This document shows, in pieces, positions 11,985 to 13,302 of a DNA stretch of 13,302 bases. Numbering within the stretch: the stretch's first letter is position 1; every line of letters begins with the position of its first letter. The position numbers and the translations under genes are program-made. A model generated the notes under the pieces. The model was not told the origin of the DNA. It saw only the letters and a program-made list of their open reading frames with translations, and did no database searches. The stretch comes from Actinomycetota bacterium (GTDB lineage Bacteria > Actinomycetota > Thermoleophilia > Gaiellales > Gaiellaceae): NCBI GenBank assembly GCA_005883365.1, contig VAXA01000041.1, forward strand, positions 1 to 13,302, given 5' to 3'.

Positions 11985-13302
11985 GTGCTTCCCACTCTCG
12001 GGACGCTGAAAGAGCGCCTCGTCCTCGGTGTACTACTCCTGCACGCGAACGAGTTCGTCTCGCGCGAGCGCCTGATCGACGACCTGTGGGGAGAGGCGCC
12101 GCCGCCGACCGCGCGCAAAGCGGTCAACGTCTACGTCTCGCAGCTCCGCAAGGCGCTCGGCCAGGCAGGCGTCGATCCGATCGCGACCGCATCCGGCGGA
12201 TACCGGCTGCACGTCGAGCCGGACGCCGTCGATGCGAGCCGCGTGCAACTCCTCGTGGCGAGCGCGCGCGAGCACGTCGCGCAGGGAGAGCTCCAGACCG
12301 CCGCCGAGCGTTTCAAGGAGGCGCTCTCGCTCTGGCGTGGTCCGACGCTCGCCGGTCTCCAGCTCGAGTCGCGCGGGCGTGACGAGGTGGCGCAGCTCGA
12401 CGAGCTGCGGCTGACGGTGCTCATGGACCGAATCGACTGCGACCTCGCGCTCGGCCGGCACGAGCAAGCCCTGGGCGAGCTGAACGTGCTCGTTCGAGAG
12501 CACCCGTTCCGGGAACGGCTCCGCGCACAGCAGATGTTGGCCCTCTACCGCGCCGACCGGCAGGCGGAGGCGCTCGAGGCGTACGCGGAGGCGCGGCGGA
12601 CGCTCGTCGACGACCTCGGCATCGAGCCGAGCGAGGCGCTGCAACGGCTACAGCAGGCGATCCTCCGCCACGACCCCTCCCTCGAGACGCCGGAAGGCAC
12701 CGCGGCAGTGAACGGGCTCGTGCCGAGCGCTGCCGCGCCCTCGCCCACTCCCAGTGCCGAAGCGGAAGTGGGCGAGGAACGCGCATCGAGGCGATTTCGT
12801 CCCCGCCGGCGGCTGCTCGCTCTCGCCGGCGTCGTCATCCTCTCAGGCTCTGCCGCGGCGGCAGCCGTTCTCTCGGGCTCGGCCGGCGCGACTCCGCACG
12901 TCGTCCCGGACAGCCTCGTCCGTATCGACCCCAGCGGAAACATCGTCTCGGTCATTCCGCTCGGGGCTGAACCGCAGCAGATCGCCGCTACAGCGACGGG
13001 GATCTGGATCAGCAACCTCACGGAGAACAGTGTCTCCCGATACGACCTGCGCATCCACAAGGTCCAGACGCTGGGGACACCGCCCGAGCCATTCAACGTC
13101 GTCGCCGATGCCAGGAACGCCTGGGTCTCGAGTCTCCGCAGTTCCAGGAAAATCACCCGGTTCGCCGCCTTCGGCACCGGAGACAGCTCAGGGTGGGGCG
13201 CCCTCGACCCCTCCTCCACATCCACGATCAATCTCCCTCCGCCGGGCGCAGTATCACTCGCCCTCGGGTCGGGCTACCTGTGGGCGGTCGCCGGACCAAA
13301 GA
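11985..13302 (+). CDS. SARP/BTAD transcriptional regulator with membrane helix and beta-propeller-like sensor (3' end beyond window)
   Basis: The frame is open to the right edge (439 codons here). Domains in order: a winged-helix DNA-binding domain (about residues 1-75, HANEFVSRERLIDDLWG and recognition helix ARKAVNVYVSQLRKALG), a bacterial transcriptional activation domain of TPR type (about 82-228, LWRGPTLAGL, DLALGRHEQALGEL, REHPFRERL, YRADRQAEALEAYAEARR, LGIEPSEALQRLQ), a polar linker, basic residues and one membrane helix (about 277-299), then repeats that look like beta-propeller blades (LVRIDPSGNIVSVIPLG, GIWISN, NSVSRYDL, NAWVSS). This is a one-component membrane receptor-regulator. 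GTG 11985 is the only usable start, since an in-frame TAG sits at 11967-11969; the first two beta strands usual in SARPs are absent. It likely controls the divergent acylation operon. Confidence 0.87.
   Translation, partial: MLPTLGTLKERLVLGVLLLHANEFVSRERLIDDLWGEAPPPTARKAVNVYVSQLRKALGQAGVDPIATASGGYRLHVEPDAVDASRVQLLVASAREHVAQGELQTAAERFKEALSLWRGPTLAGLQLESRGRDEVAQLDELRLTVLMDRIDCDLALGRHEQALGELNVLVREHPFRERLRAQQMLALYRADRQAEALEAYAEARRTLVDDLGIEPSEALQRLQQAILRHDPSLETPEGTAAVNGLVPSAAAPSPTPSAEAEVGEERASRRFRPRRRLLALAGVVILSGSAAAAAVLSGSAGATPHVVPDSLVRIDPSGNIVSVIPLGAEPQQIAATATGIWISNLTENSVSRYDLRIHKVQTLGTPPEPFNVVADARNAWVSSLRSSRKITRFAAFGTGDSSGWGALDPSSTSTINLPPPGAVSLALGSGYLWAVAGPK

Noticed and set aside
12545..13231. 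228-codon minus-strand frame antisense to the SARP gene
   Set aside because: It has no domain pattern, and the plus strand carries clear BTAD, membrane and propeller-like segments across the same bases.
1..13302. CRISPR arrays, insertion sequences or phage genes
   Set aside because: No regularly spaced repeats, transposase motifs or phage structural genes were seen; the only fibre-like piece is the 88-residue domain.

Overview
The window is very GC-rich (roughly two thirds G+C), has many GTG starts, four-base GTGA/ATGA gene overlaps, few good Shine-Dalgarno sites and long meaningless antisense frames. These traits, with a SARP regulator tied to the membrane and DUF4389 and Ste24-like M48 proteins, suggest an actinobacterial chromosome. 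A deep-branching lineage such as Thermoleophilia (Gaiellales/Solirubrobacterales type) is my best guess. That placement is inference; no rRNA or marker gene is present. Coding density is high and no gap exceeds about 85 bases, so there is no long gene-free stretch.

Left part (1-3312, + strand): the end of one ABC exporter half-transporter and a complete second half, overlapping by four bases. Their nucleotide-binding motifs are degenerate in a complementary way, as expected of a heterodimeric exporter with one weak ATP site. A multi-pass membrane protein follows. It is bracketed by two copies of an 18-bp sequence that is the 3' end of the exporter gene, which suggests it was inserted there. 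A hairpin closes this convergent junction.

Middle (3313-7218): a minus-strand pair (two-repeat DUF4389 membrane protein, then an M48 membrane metalloprotease, GTGA overlap) is divergent from a plus-strand pair (HD-family protein whose HD motif reads HC, then a VOC-fold protein) across only 39 bases. A tRNA-Gln(CTG) gene follows.

Right part (7219-13302): a tight five-gene minus-strand operon, read from 11918 down to 7279. It encodes an 88-residue beta-domain protein, a sugar-type periplasmic binding protein, an SGNH-like protein, an MBOAT acyltransferase and a second, paralogous SGNH-like protein. This looks like a surface-glycan O-acylation machine of the AlgI/AlgJ/AlgX kind with an orphan sugar-binding protein attached. 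Head-to-head with it lies a SARP/BTAD regulator with a membrane helix and an apparent extracellular beta-propeller; it runs off the right edge. Between them are two AGGACCGG direct repeats with an 11-bp period, exactly 8 bp before a -10-like hexamer facing the acyltransferase operon. That is the textbook geometry of a SARP activation site, so the regulator probably senses something outside the cell and switches on the operon. This right-hand module is the best candidate for an undescribed system.
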